A stretch of 7,101 nucleotides of DNA from Gammaproteobacteria bacterium. Lineage in GTDB: Bacteria; Pseudomonadota; Gammaproteobacteria; Pseudomonadales; Halieaceae. The stretch lies in assembly GCA_018222695.1 (NCBI GenBank), contig JAAEZV010000081.1, positions 1 through 7,101 on the forward strand. Reading direction: 5' to 3'. The notes beneath the pieces are model-generated. The model ran no database searches, was not told where the DNA came from, and saw only the letters and a list, made by a program, of their open reading frames with translations. The position numbers were made by a program, and so were the translations under genes. Shown here in pieces: positions 1 through 6,503 of the stretch (position 1 is its first letter; each line of letters starts with the position of its first letter).

Positions 1-123
1 GGAGACCATGAAACACACCACCGAACTGCCTCTTTGACTGTCTGGCAGTGGGCGCTCACTCGCTCTAAAGGCTACGACTCTGATCTTCCCGGCTGTTTCT
101 ATGAAAAGACCGTGAATGTGTGA
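1..123 (+). other. Possible 3' end of an upstream reading frame (weak)
   Basis: Frame 1 is open from the left edge for 40 codons and stops at the TGA at 121-123; its last residues would be CFYEKTVNV. It could be the C-terminus of a gene beginning outside the window. Support is poor: third positions show little G/C preference, I recognise no family, and the minus strand is also open here. It may equally be non-coding. Listed only so that the left edge is not left blank. Confidence 0.2.
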
Positions 124-341
124 GTCGAATGTGCGAGCCGGGCGGCAACGATTCAGCCTGAAAATGCATAGATTTATACCAATTAGCTCTGTTCAACCCG
201 CGCTATAGGGGTTATTTTTACAGAGACTCTGTTAATCTTTGTCCGGACATAATAAAAATCAGTCCTGTCAGCAGGTTTTTGCCATTCGGCAGGTTCTGAA
301 ATTTTCATAACGATCATAAATAAACATTAACGAGGGAACCC
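124..341 (+). promoter_or_regulatory. AT-rich upstream region of the receptor gene with short palindromes
   Basis: This stretch lies immediately before the TonB-dependent receptor and is clearly AT-richer than the rest of the window, as expected for a promoter region. It contains a perfect 13-bp inverted repeat, ACAGAG-A-CTCTGT (220-232), a perfect 8-bp palindrome GTCCGGAC (241-248) overlapping the -10-like CATAAT (248-253), and two copies of GCAGGTT (271-277 and 289-295). TTGCCA at 279-284 is -35-like, with CATAAC at 306-311, but the 21-bp spacing is too long for a standard sigma-70 promoter. I cannot assign a transcription start. That the receptor is regulated from here is inference. Confidence 0.35.
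332..337 (+). promoter_or_regulatory. Ribosome binding site of the receptor gene
   Basis: GAGGGA lies 4 nt before the ATG at 342, a good Shine-Dalgarno match. It supports that start, which also gives an intact signal peptide. Confidence 0.8.
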
Positions 342-2726
342 ATGAGTACGATTCGTAATGCCTCAATACTCGCTGTCGCGGTGTCGATGGCCATCTCTGG
401 TCAGGTCAATGCCCAGCGATCAACCACCGCGGAGATCGAAGAAGTCGTGGTGACGGCGCAAAAGCGGGAAGAGAACCTCCAAACTGTGCCAGCCTCGGTC
501 AGTGCAATGGATGCATCGGCAATCGAGAAAACGTTTGCCCGTGATTTGATGGATGTCGCCGGTGTGTCGCCGAACATGATCATTGATCCCGTGCTCGGAA
601 ATGGCACAGCTGTTGTCTCAATTCGCGGCATTCAATTAGCGGAGGTCGAAAAAAGTTTCGATCCCGCAGTTGCTATCTATCAAGACGGCATTTATTTAGC
701 CACCTCGACTGGTGCCCTCCTAAATGTGTGGGATGCTGAGCGGATCGAAGTGCTGCGAGGTCCGCAAGGGACGTTATTCGGCCGGAATACGATTGGCGGG
801 CTTGTGCATGTGATCCGTAACAAGCCAACAGGTGAGTTAGGGGGCAAAGTGAACGTCTTGATCTCAGAGGACGATCAACAAGACTTTAAAGGCGTGCTCA
901 ACCTCCCCGCTATTTTCAATGGCACCTTAGCGACAAAAGTATCCGCTATGGACCTAAGCGGCGGTGGTTACTTCGATAACCCCACACGAAATACGACAGA
1001 GGGTGATACCGAAGTGCAGGCTTGGAGCGTTTCTGCGCTATGGAACCCAAGCGACCGCTTTCAGGCCCACATCATCTACGACGATATCGACGACGAGACG
1101 AATGCTCGCCCCACGACGTGCTTCAATGGCTCGGGAGAATTATTTAATTTTGTGGGACAGCCTGCCGAAGAATGTAACCCCGGATTAAGTGATTTTCATT
1201 ACAACACCTTCCATAGTTCCGACCAGAAGGCCTCCGTCGAGATCGAAGCAGTTACGTTAAATCTTCAATACGACATCAATGAAAACAACAGAGTAGTAGC
1301 GATTTACGGTAGCCGCGAGATGGAGGAGACATCGCTACAGGAATTCGACAACAGCGCGGTCGACTTATTTAGAGTGTCGCGCCCCCAAACTGAGGAACAG
1401 CAGAGCCTGGAAATCCGCTTAGAAACCGACTTTTCTTGGGGTAAAACCACGGTAGGTGCCTATTGGTGGGATAGCGAATACGATGCCTGGCAAACCACTT
1501 GGTTCTTTGGCGGGTTTAATGACTCACCGAGAACACTTCACGAAACTGAAAATACGGCGGTCTTCGGTCAGCTTGATTTTGATATTACCGATCGACTGAG
1601 CCTGTCACTTGGGGGTCGCTGGATCGACGAAGAAAAAACCATGTGCCAGGTTTTCACCGCTCGCGACGATACCGGCGAACAGCCGTTTTATGGCAACTGG
1701 CCGGGGGAAGAAGCTGATGGTGCCAACCCCGGACCTGATCCAAGGTATGCGGTTAAGAGTTGGGGAGCCTGCGACAGTTCTCTGGCGGCCACAGCGCAAA
1801 ACAACTACACCGATCCTGCGACCGGGGAAGCCAGAGTCTTTACCGGTAACGAGAGCTGGGACGAATTCACACCCCGGGTGAGCCTTGCATACACCACCGA
1901 CAATCACATGGTTTACGCCTCCTACTCAGAAGGCTTCCGTTCCGGCGGATTTAATGGCAGGAACACCGGTGCCAATAATTCAGGGCCTTATGAACCTGAA
2001 ACGGTTGAGAGCATCGAGCTAGGCTTTAAGACGATGTGGTTTAACAACACCTTGCAGGTTAACGGCGCCATCTTTTCCGTCGATTACACCGATAAGCAAG
2101 AGGACGTCATTCTACCCGGCACAGATGGTGCAGTAACGCTAACCATTGTGCAGAACGCAGCAGCGGCGAGCATTGATGGCATGGAGCTGGAAACATTGTG
2201 GGTGCCTACTCGAGGTTTGACGCTGTCGGCGAATTTAGGGATCTTGGATGCTTCCTATGACGACTACGTAGTGCCGGACGGAGCGGGAAACACCCTAGAT
2301 AAGAGCGGCCTGGATCTTCGCCGCGCTCCTGACATGACGTTTACGGTGGGAGCGTTGCACGAAGCCCAGCTTTCGGAGTCAAGCTACCTTGTATCCTCAA
2401 TTAATTATCGCTGGAAAGATGATTACTGCACGTCCGCGAATAATAAGTATATTGAAACCAACTTTGGCGGCAATAATCCGGCATGTAATGATGCGTTTGG
2501 AATACTGGACGCCTCTATTAGCTTCGAGTCTGATAACTGGAGAATTTCTCTTTACGGTAAGAACTTAACGGACGAGATTTACTCTCTTTACTTCCTCGAT
2601 GTTGCTGCAGCCTATAACGCCACGAGTGCAACTGATTCTACCCCCGTTTACTCTCCGGGTTTGTGGTCTCAAGGCACGGTCAATCGGCCCCGCAATTTCG
2701 GTGTTGAGGTACAGCTGAAGTTCTGA
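342..2726 (+). CDS. TonB-dependent outer-membrane receptor
   Basis: This 794-residue protein is an outer-membrane beta-barrel transporter powered by TonB-ExbB-ExbD that imports a scarce or large ligand. Residues 1-24 form a Sec signal peptide (hydrophobic core 8-19, likely cleavage VNA|Q). A TonB box (EEVVVTA, 33-39) follows, then the plug domain with the family signature RIEVLRGPQGTLFGRNTIGG at about 134-153. The barrel fills the rest and includes the typical YASYSEGFRSGGFN segment at 525-538. It ends in a terminal Phe (VQLKF), as expected for BAM recognition. There is no N-terminal STN signalling domain, so FecA-type sigma/anti-sigma signalling is unlikely. Six cysteines occur in three close pairs (260/278, 435/477, 696/715), probably in surface loops. 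The gene stands alone with its own terminator. Sampled G+C is lower than in the neighbouring genes. The ligand is unknown: siderophore, vitamin, glycan and hydrophobic carbon source are all possible. The family call is near certain. Confidence 0.97.
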   Translation: MSTIRNASILAVAVSMAISGQVNAQRSTTAEIEEVVVTAQKREENLQTVPASVSAMDASAIEKTFARDLMDVAGVSPNMIIDPVLGNGTAVVSIRGIQLAEVEKSFDPAVAIYQDGIYLATSTGALLNVWDAERIEVLRGPQGTLFGRNTIGGLVHVIRNKPTGELGGKVNVLISEDDQQDFKGVLNLPAIFNGTLATKVSAMDLSGGGYFDNPTRNTTEGDTEVQAWSVSALWNPSDRFQAHIIYDDIDDETNARPTTCFNGSGELFNFVGQPAEECNPGLSDFHYNTFHSSDQKASVEIEAVTLNLQYDINENNRVVAIYGSREMEETSLQEFDNSAVDLFRVSRPQTEEQQSLEIRLETDFSWGKTTVGAYWWDSEYDAWQTTWFFGGFNDSPRTLHETENTAVFGQLDFDITDRLSLSLGGRWIDEEKTMCQVFTARDDTGEQPFYGNWPGEEADGANPGPDPRYAVKSWGACDSSLAATAQNNYTDPATGEARVFTGNESWDEFTPRVSLAYTTDNHMVYASYSEGFRSGGFNGRNTGANNSGPYEPETVESIELGFKTMWFNNTLQVNGAIFSVDYTDKQEDVILPGTDGAVTLTIVQNAAAASIDGMELETLWVPTRGLTLSANLGILDASYDDYVVPDGAGNTLDKSGLDLRRAPDMTFTVGALHEAQLSESSYLVSSINYRWKDDYCTSANNKYIETNFGGNNPACNDAFGILDASISFESDNWRISLYGKNLTDEIYSLYFLDVAAAYNATSATDSTPVYSPGLWSQGTVNRPRNFGVEVQLKF

Positions 2727-2740
2727 TTAAGGCTTGCATC

Positions 2741-2769
2741 AAAAAGGGCGCCATCTGGCGCCCTTTTTT
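2741..2769. terminator. Bidirectional intrinsic terminator between convergent genes
   Basis: A 7-bp perfect G+C stem, GGGCGCC (2746-2752) with GGCGCCC (2757-2763), encloses the loop ATCT. AAAAA precedes it and TTTTTT follows it. It starts 14 nt after the receptor stop codon. The A tract on the other side means the same hairpin reads as a terminator from the minus strand, for transcripts leaving the flavoenzyme gene about 100 nt away. Confidence 0.93.
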
Positions 2770-2868
2770 GTGCCTAAAGAAATTATCGATATGGCGTTTC
2801 GGGGTACCTCAAGCTCGCGAAGAAGGGATAGCCCTGTGCGGGTATTTCACTGCTCGAGAGATGCTGTC

Positions 2869-4857
2869 TTACAGCGCGTTGGCGATGTCGTAACCCTCGC
2901 GCGTCGCGGCCATCAGCGACCGGGGTGCTTTGCAATCGCCTATGGGGATGACCTCCAGCCCTTTGGTTAGCAGGGGTTCGCGTAGGCCATCGTTGGGCAC
3001 CCTGCTACTGGCATGGGCCACTGCAGTCACGGAATCCAGCGTCTCGAGCGCGCCGTTGTAGACGTTTCGCAGGGCGAACTGGCCCGCTTCCAACTGCGTG
3101 ACGCCCTCTGGCTCGACGTGGCAGATCAGCTCCACGCGACGCTCAAACAGCCGTTTCAAAATGCCTTGTCGATTGATCAGCGAGACATCGTTCGCGAAGC
3201 GTTCACGCGAGGTCACCAACGTCATTCGATCAAAGTAGTTCGCCATTCGCAGTGCGGTGGCGTAGGTCATCTCGGTGTGATCCTGATCGACGATAACCGC
3301 GCGGCCGGGCGATCGGCCCATACCCTGCGCCAGCTGTTTGGCCATATCACGAAGACTGGGGATGAGCCCTTGGGCAAACCAGTCTTCAGGCAGCCACCCG
3401 GGTTGAGCAGACCGAGAACCGGTTGCCAGCAACACCACATCGGGGTCGCAGGACAAGATGTCTTCAATGCTGGCCTGCCGGCCCAGCTCAAATTTCACGC
3501 CCAGCTGCTGCGCCCTCAGGTACTGGTAGTCATAGACGCTGGACAGATTTTCTCCGCCGGGCATCTGGGCATGGAGGCGCGTTTTCCCCCCAAATGCTTC
3601 GTGGTCGCCAAGTATGGTGACCTTGTGGCCGCGAGCCGCCGCTGTGTGGGCGGCTTCCAGCGCCGCGACGCCGGTGCCGACGATCACCACATTCCGGCGC
3701 GCGGTGACAGCGGGTGGCGCAACGAGGAGCTCGTCCGGCTCGCCCACTTTTGGGTTGTTGTCGCAGGCTAAAGCGCCGGCTTCGATGATGCTCCGCCAGC
3801 AACTGTTACACGATACGCAGTAGCGGATATCCTCAATCTTGCCCGCAGCGGCCTTGTTCGGAAACGCGGCGTCTGTGATCAAGGGTCGCCCGAGAAAAAC
3901 CACGTCACTCGTGCCATTGGTCAAAGCGGTCTCGCACTCGACCGGGTCTGTGAGGTAACCAATTGCGCCTGTCGCGATGTCCGGGTGGTCAGACCGCAGC
4001 GCTTTGATGTGCTCAAGGTATGGGTGCCGGGGACCATGGGCATCGGGCAAGTGCAGATGCAGCGATCGAGCATGCGCACCCCAGACCCACGTCCACAAAT
4101 CAAAATCTTCGGCGTGTTCTGCCAGCAGCGCATTGATGGCCGACGCCATCTCAAGGTCAATGCCCCCCGCCACACCGTCGTCACCCGGAAGTTTCAAGGC
4201 GACGATGAATGGGCGCCCACACTCGGCTCGTATCGCCGAGACCAACTCGGTGAGGAACCGCGTGCGGTTCTCCAGGTCACCGCCATACTCATCCGTTCGC
4301 CGGTTCGACCACGGAGATAAGAATTGATGGAACAGGTGTCCATGCCCTGCTGAAATCTCAACCCCTGAAAACCCGGCCCGCTGCAGTCGCCGCGCGCCCT
4401 GCGCCCAATGGTCAATCATTTCCCTGATGTCACCCGGGGATAGCACCGCCGGCACGGTCCAGCTCAGGTCATCCGGCAGTGGAGATGCCCCTACTGCCTC
4501 GTTGTTACGCCCGACTGCGTGTCGGCCGCGCCCCGAGTCCTGAATTTGCCCCAACACGTGCGCACCAGACTCATTGATGCTCGCAGCAACCCGCTGCAAC
4601 TGATCAAACCCCTCGTCGTCCCAGCAGCGCAGCCGAGAGGGCAGTCTGCTGAAGCGCGTCATGGCAATCGGTTCGGTGACGATGGCAGCCGCGCCGCCCG
4701 CAGCGCGGGCGCGGTAGTAGTTGAGCAGTCTCTCGGTCGGCGCGCTGCCCGCCACGTACTGCGTGACAATGGCCGCATGGATGATCCGGTTTCTCAGTGT
4801 CACGCCACCGATATCAATCGGGCTGAACAGGGTTGGGAAGAAGGCATTCGCCGTCAT
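2869..4857 (-). CDS. FMN/4Fe-4S/FAD oxidoreductase, old yellow enzyme / trimethylamine dehydrogenase type
   Basis: This 662-residue cytoplasmic enzyme has the full domain order of 2,4-dienoyl-CoA reductase (FadH) and trimethylamine dehydrogenase. An FMN TIM barrel (about 1-340) opens with LFSPIDIGGVTLRNR and carries FHQFLSPWSNRRTDEYGG at 176-193. Cysteines 347, 350, 353 and 365 (CX2CX2CX11C) form the 4Fe-4S site. A dinucleotide-binding domain starts at VIVGTGVAALEAA (391-403), followed by VVLLATGS (474-481), a second nucleotide-binding segment (about 519-580) and the closing IGDCKAPRS (639-647). Members transfer electrons from NAD(P)H through FAD and Fe-S to FMN to reduce activated C=C bonds, or oxidatively N-demethylate amines. 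The substrate cannot be chosen from sequence. The first two cysteine gaps match trimethylamine dehydrogenase rather than FadH, and the usual catalytic Tyr of the H-x-Y motif appears to be His174 (HGH at 172-174). The ATG at 4857 is the first start codon after the in-frame stop at 4897-4899. GGAGAG (4871-4876) lies 13 nt upstream, rather far. Confidence 0.95.
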   Translation of the reverse strand: MTANAFFPTLFSPIDIGGVTLRNRIIHAAIVTQYVAGSAPTERLLNYYRARAAGGAAAIVTEPIAMTRFSRLPSRLRCWDDEGFDQLQRVAASINESGAHVLGQIQDSGRGRHAVGRNNEAVGASPLPDDLSWTVPAVLSPGDIREMIDHWAQGARRLQRAGFSGVEISAGHGHLFHQFLSPWSNRRTDEYGGDLENRTRFLTELVSAIRAECGRPFIVALKLPGDDGVAGGIDLEMASAINALLAEHAEDFDLWTWVWGAHARSLHLHLPDAHGPRHPYLEHIKALRSDHPDIATGAIGYLTDPVECETALTNGTSDVVFLGRPLITDAAFPNKAAAGKIEDIRYCVSCNSCWRSIIEAGALACDNNPKVGEPDELLVAPPAVTARRNVVIVGTGVAALEAAHTAAARGHKVTILGDHEAFGGKTRLHAQMPGGENLSSVYDYQYLRAQQLGVKFELGRQASIEDILSCDPDVVLLATGSRSAQPGWLPEDWFAQGLIPSLRDMAKQLAQGMGRSPGRAVIVDQDHTEMTYATALRMANYFDRMTLVTSRERFANDVSLINRQGILKRLFERRVELICHVEPEGVTQLEAGQFALRNVYNGALETLDSVTAVAHASSRVPNDGLREPLLTKGLEVIPIGDCKAPRSLMAATREGYDIANAL

Positions 4858-5036
4858 GGATTTGACCGATCTCTCCGCATATCGTTGAGGCTGACATCAT
4901 GCCAAAGGGGCCGTCAACAGCGAACCAGTGCGCTCAATTGCCTCGTGAACCTCTCGAGCACAAATTGCCAGCATCGTCGCTGTGTCTTTTGTATGCTCTT
5001 CAGCACAACCCTGATCAGTGACGCGAGGACCAAGTC
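4858..5036. promoter_or_regulatory. Divergent intergenic region, promoters of the flavoenzyme and HapK-like genes
   Basis: These 179 bp separate the divergent start codons at 4857 (-) and 5037 (+), so both promoters should lie here. On the plus strand TTGCCA (4965-4970) and TATGCT (4992-4997) resemble -35 and -10 boxes, but their 21-bp spacing is poor. On the minus strand TTGACG (complement of 4914-4919) is a -35 candidate without a good -10. Small inverted repeats are present (CTCG...CGAG around 4941-4957, TGCT-CTTC-AGCA at 4993-5004), none long enough to name an operator. A shared regulator is plausible but not shown. Confidence 0.4.
5025..5028 (+). promoter_or_regulatory. Ribosome binding site of the HapK-like gene
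   Basis: GAGG ends 8 nt before the ATG at 5037. This good spacing fixes the start of the 103-residue frame. Confidence 0.75.
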
Positions 5037-5348
5037 ATGACCACCATTGTAGTGCTGTTCAATTTGTTACCAGAGGCGGATTCTGACGCTTATGAGAGCT
5101 GGGCCAGAAACGTGGATATGCCCAATGTCCGTCGGTTGCCGGGGTGTACCGATTTTCGGGTGCTCAAAGTGGCTGGCCTGCTGGGGTCGGATGCTGCTGC
5201 GCCTTATGCCTACAGCGAGTTGATTGAGGTCGACGACATGGCTGCCTTTGGCGAGGCTGTCGGCACAGAGGCCATGCAAGAGGTGGCTGCGCAGTTTCAG
5301 CAGTTCGCCGACAACCCCATTTTTATGGTGACCGAGTCGCTGGATTGA
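5037..5348 (+). CDS. Small HapK/RedY-like protein, dimeric alpha/beta-barrel (EthD-like) fold
   Basis: This 103-residue soluble protein has no signal peptide or membrane segment. It opens with a beta strand, TTIVVLFNL, followed by YESWARNVDMPNVRRLPG (19-36), the strand DFRVLKVAGL (39-48), YAYSELIEVDDM (57-68), a helix rich in Ala and Gln (AMQEVAAQFQQFAD, 79-92), and a closing strand IFMVTESL. This two-repeat pattern and the length match the ferredoxin-like Dabb/EthD superfamily. The wording of the motifs resembles proteins annotated as REDY-like HapK, named after HapK of the Hahella prodigiosin cluster and its homologue RedY. The role of these stand-alone relatives is not established. They may bind or tailor a small hydrophobic substrate, often as dimers. 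The gene is divergent from the flavoenzyme gene, so joint control is possible. Its stop is 15 bp from the stop of the convergent reductase gene, with no clear terminator between. The fold is fairly sure, the HapK assignment is from memory of the family, and the function is unknown. Confidence 0.85.
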   Translation: MTTIVVLFNLLPEADSDAYESWARNVDMPNVRRLPGCTDFRVLKVAGLLGSDAAAPYAYSELIEVDDMAAFGEAVGTEAMQEVAAQFQQFADNPIFMVTESLD

Positions 5349-5363
5349 TCAGGAAAGCAGGGT

Positions 5364-6404
5364 CTAGGATAAAGGGAGATCGGGTTCTCCCACCTTCACC
5401 ATTCTGACCCCGATATTATGGCCGAGATAGAGGTCGGCCAGTGCCTGAGGCATCGTTTCAATCCCCTCGGAGATGTCTTCAACGGGATTCAGTACGCCGG
5501 CGCGCACCCAGTCGGCGAGCGTTGCAATACAACCGGGGTACACCTGCTCATAGTCAAAGACAAAGAACCCCTCCATTTTCGCGTCCTGCCGGCCCAAGTT
5601 CTGCAGGTTGACGAACTGGTGCTTGTCCTTAGTGTCCACAAGATACTCAGAGATGGAGCCGCAGATGGCTATGCGTGCGCGGCGTCGCAACCTCCCCAGC
5701 ACATTGTCCAACAGTGATCCCCCGACATTGTCGAAGTAGAGATCGATTCCCTCGGGAAAGGCGTCATCCAGTGCCACATCGACGTTGTCGTTCTTGTAGT
5801 CGATGACTTTGTCGTAGCCCATCTCGGTTGTGAGCCGGCGGCATTTCTCAGGCCCTCCAGCGATGCCCACGACGCTTTGCGCGCCCAGTGCTTTCGCGAT
5901 CTCCGCGACATGACTGCCGACGCCGCCCGCTGCACCCGATACAAGAATGCGATCTGTTGCCTTGACTAGGCCGATGTCCCGCACCCCGATGAGCGCTGTG
6001 ATGCCCGACAGTGAGACGGCACCAATACCGTGGGATAACGGCAGGTCGGTCGGGAGCAAAAAGGGAGCGGGTCGATCGGACGCATCGATGAGCGCGTATT
6101 CCTGCCAGCCTACGCGCGCTTGCACAATTGCCCCCACGGGCAGGCCGTCACAATCGCTCTCAATCACCTGCGCGACGCCTCGCCCCGGCATCACCGAACC
6201 CAGCGCCAGCGGTGACTCAAAGTCAGTTTCATTGCGCATGTAGCGCAACATGACAGGCGCCACGCCAAGATAGAGTGTTTTCACAACGGCCTTGCCAGGC
6301 TCGAGCGCCGGAATGGGAACGTCAGTCAAATCAAAGTGAGAGGCATCGGGTATGCCTTCAGGGCGAGCCGCCAAGCGCCACTGTTTATGCATTACCAGCG
6401 CCAC
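5364..6404 (-). CDS. NADP-dependent medium-chain reductase, PTGR1/CurA (zinc-free) family
   Basis: This cytoplasmic enzyme of 346 residues (342 from an internal ATG) belongs to the zinc-independent medium-chain dehydrogenase/reductases that use NADPH to reduce the C=C bond of alpha,beta-unsaturated aldehydes and ketones (prostaglandin reductase 1, curcumin reductase CurA, plant double-bond reductases). The N-terminal GroES-like domain carries QWRLAARPEG (8-17) and MPGRGVAQV (72-80). The Rossmann part has SLSGITALIG (131-140), the cofactor loop VSGAAGGVGS (155-164), AGGPEKCRRL (182-191) for the NADP phosphate, IDLYFDNVGG (220-229), MEGFFVFDY (277-285) and the ending NIGVRMVKV (330-338). No catalytic zinc ligands are apparent. 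The listed start is GTG 6404, but ATG 6392 fits the family's N-terminus as well and has more room after a -10-like AATAAT (6419-6414). The segment YLGVAPVMLRYMR (45-57) departs from the common YLS-DPYMR motif. The physiological substrate is unknown. CurA-like is a family statement only. Confidence 0.95.
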   Translation of the reverse strand: MALVMHKQWRLAARPEGIPDASHFDLTDVPIPALEPGKAVVKTLYLGVAPVMLRYMRNETDFESPLALGSVMPGRGVAQVIESDCDGLPVGAIVQARVGWQEYALIDASDRPAPFLLPTDLPLSHGIGAVSLSGITALIGVRDIGLVKATDRILVSGAAGGVGSHVAEIAKALGAQSVVGIAGGPEKCRRLTTEMGYDKVIDYKNDNVDVALDDAFPEGIDLYFDNVGGSLLDNVLGRLRRRARIAICGSISEYLVDTKDKHQFVNLQNLGRQDAKMEGFFVFDYEQVYPGCIATLADWVRAGVLNPVEDISEGIETMPQALADLYLGHNIGVRMVKVGEPDLPLS

Positions 6405-6426
6405 CGCGTTTGCATTATTTGCATTA
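6388..6426 (-). repeat. Triple TAATGCA repeat at the start of the reductase gene, with a -10-like box
   Basis: On the plus strand TTTGCATTA occurs twice in perfect tandem (6409-6417 and 6418-6426), and TGCATTA recurs at 6388-6394. Read in the gene direction this gives TAATGCA three times across the first codons. The tandem copies contain AATAAT (complement of 6414-6419), five of six matches to the sigma-70 -10 box, with only a weak -35 (TGAACC) 17 bp upstream. The repeats may be promoter, operator or chance. The promoter reading would put the transcription start only a few bases from GTG 6404, leaving at most a very short leader. Confidence 0.35.
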
Positions 6427-6503
6427 ATAGCGCCCCGGTTCAGGAGAGCCCGCGTCCGGAGCTGCCCAGCTTGGCGGGCATGACCACAAGAAAGCCCAAA
6501 ATT

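Noticed and set aside
264..280. Hairpin CCTG-TCAG-CAGG followed by TTTTT, a possible terminator or attenuator
   Set aside because: The stem is only 4 bp, too weak for an intrinsic terminator, and there is no leader peptide or alternative pairing to suggest attenuation.
3013..3771. Open frame of 252 codons on the plus strand
   Set aside because: It lies fully antisense to the flavoenzyme gene, whose motifs are unmistakable. Long antisense frames are expected in G+C-rich genes, and its translation shows no family pattern.
4519..5040. Open frame of 173 codons on the plus strand reaching the HapK-like start
   Set aside because: Two thirds of it is antisense to the N-terminal part of the flavoenzyme, the rest is the divergent promoter region, and it has no recognisable domain.
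6448..6479. GCCCGC...GCGGGC inverted repeat between the NTF2-like and reductase genes
   Set aside because: A 6-bp stem with a loop of about 20 nt and no T tract in the gene direction. Not convincing as a terminator.
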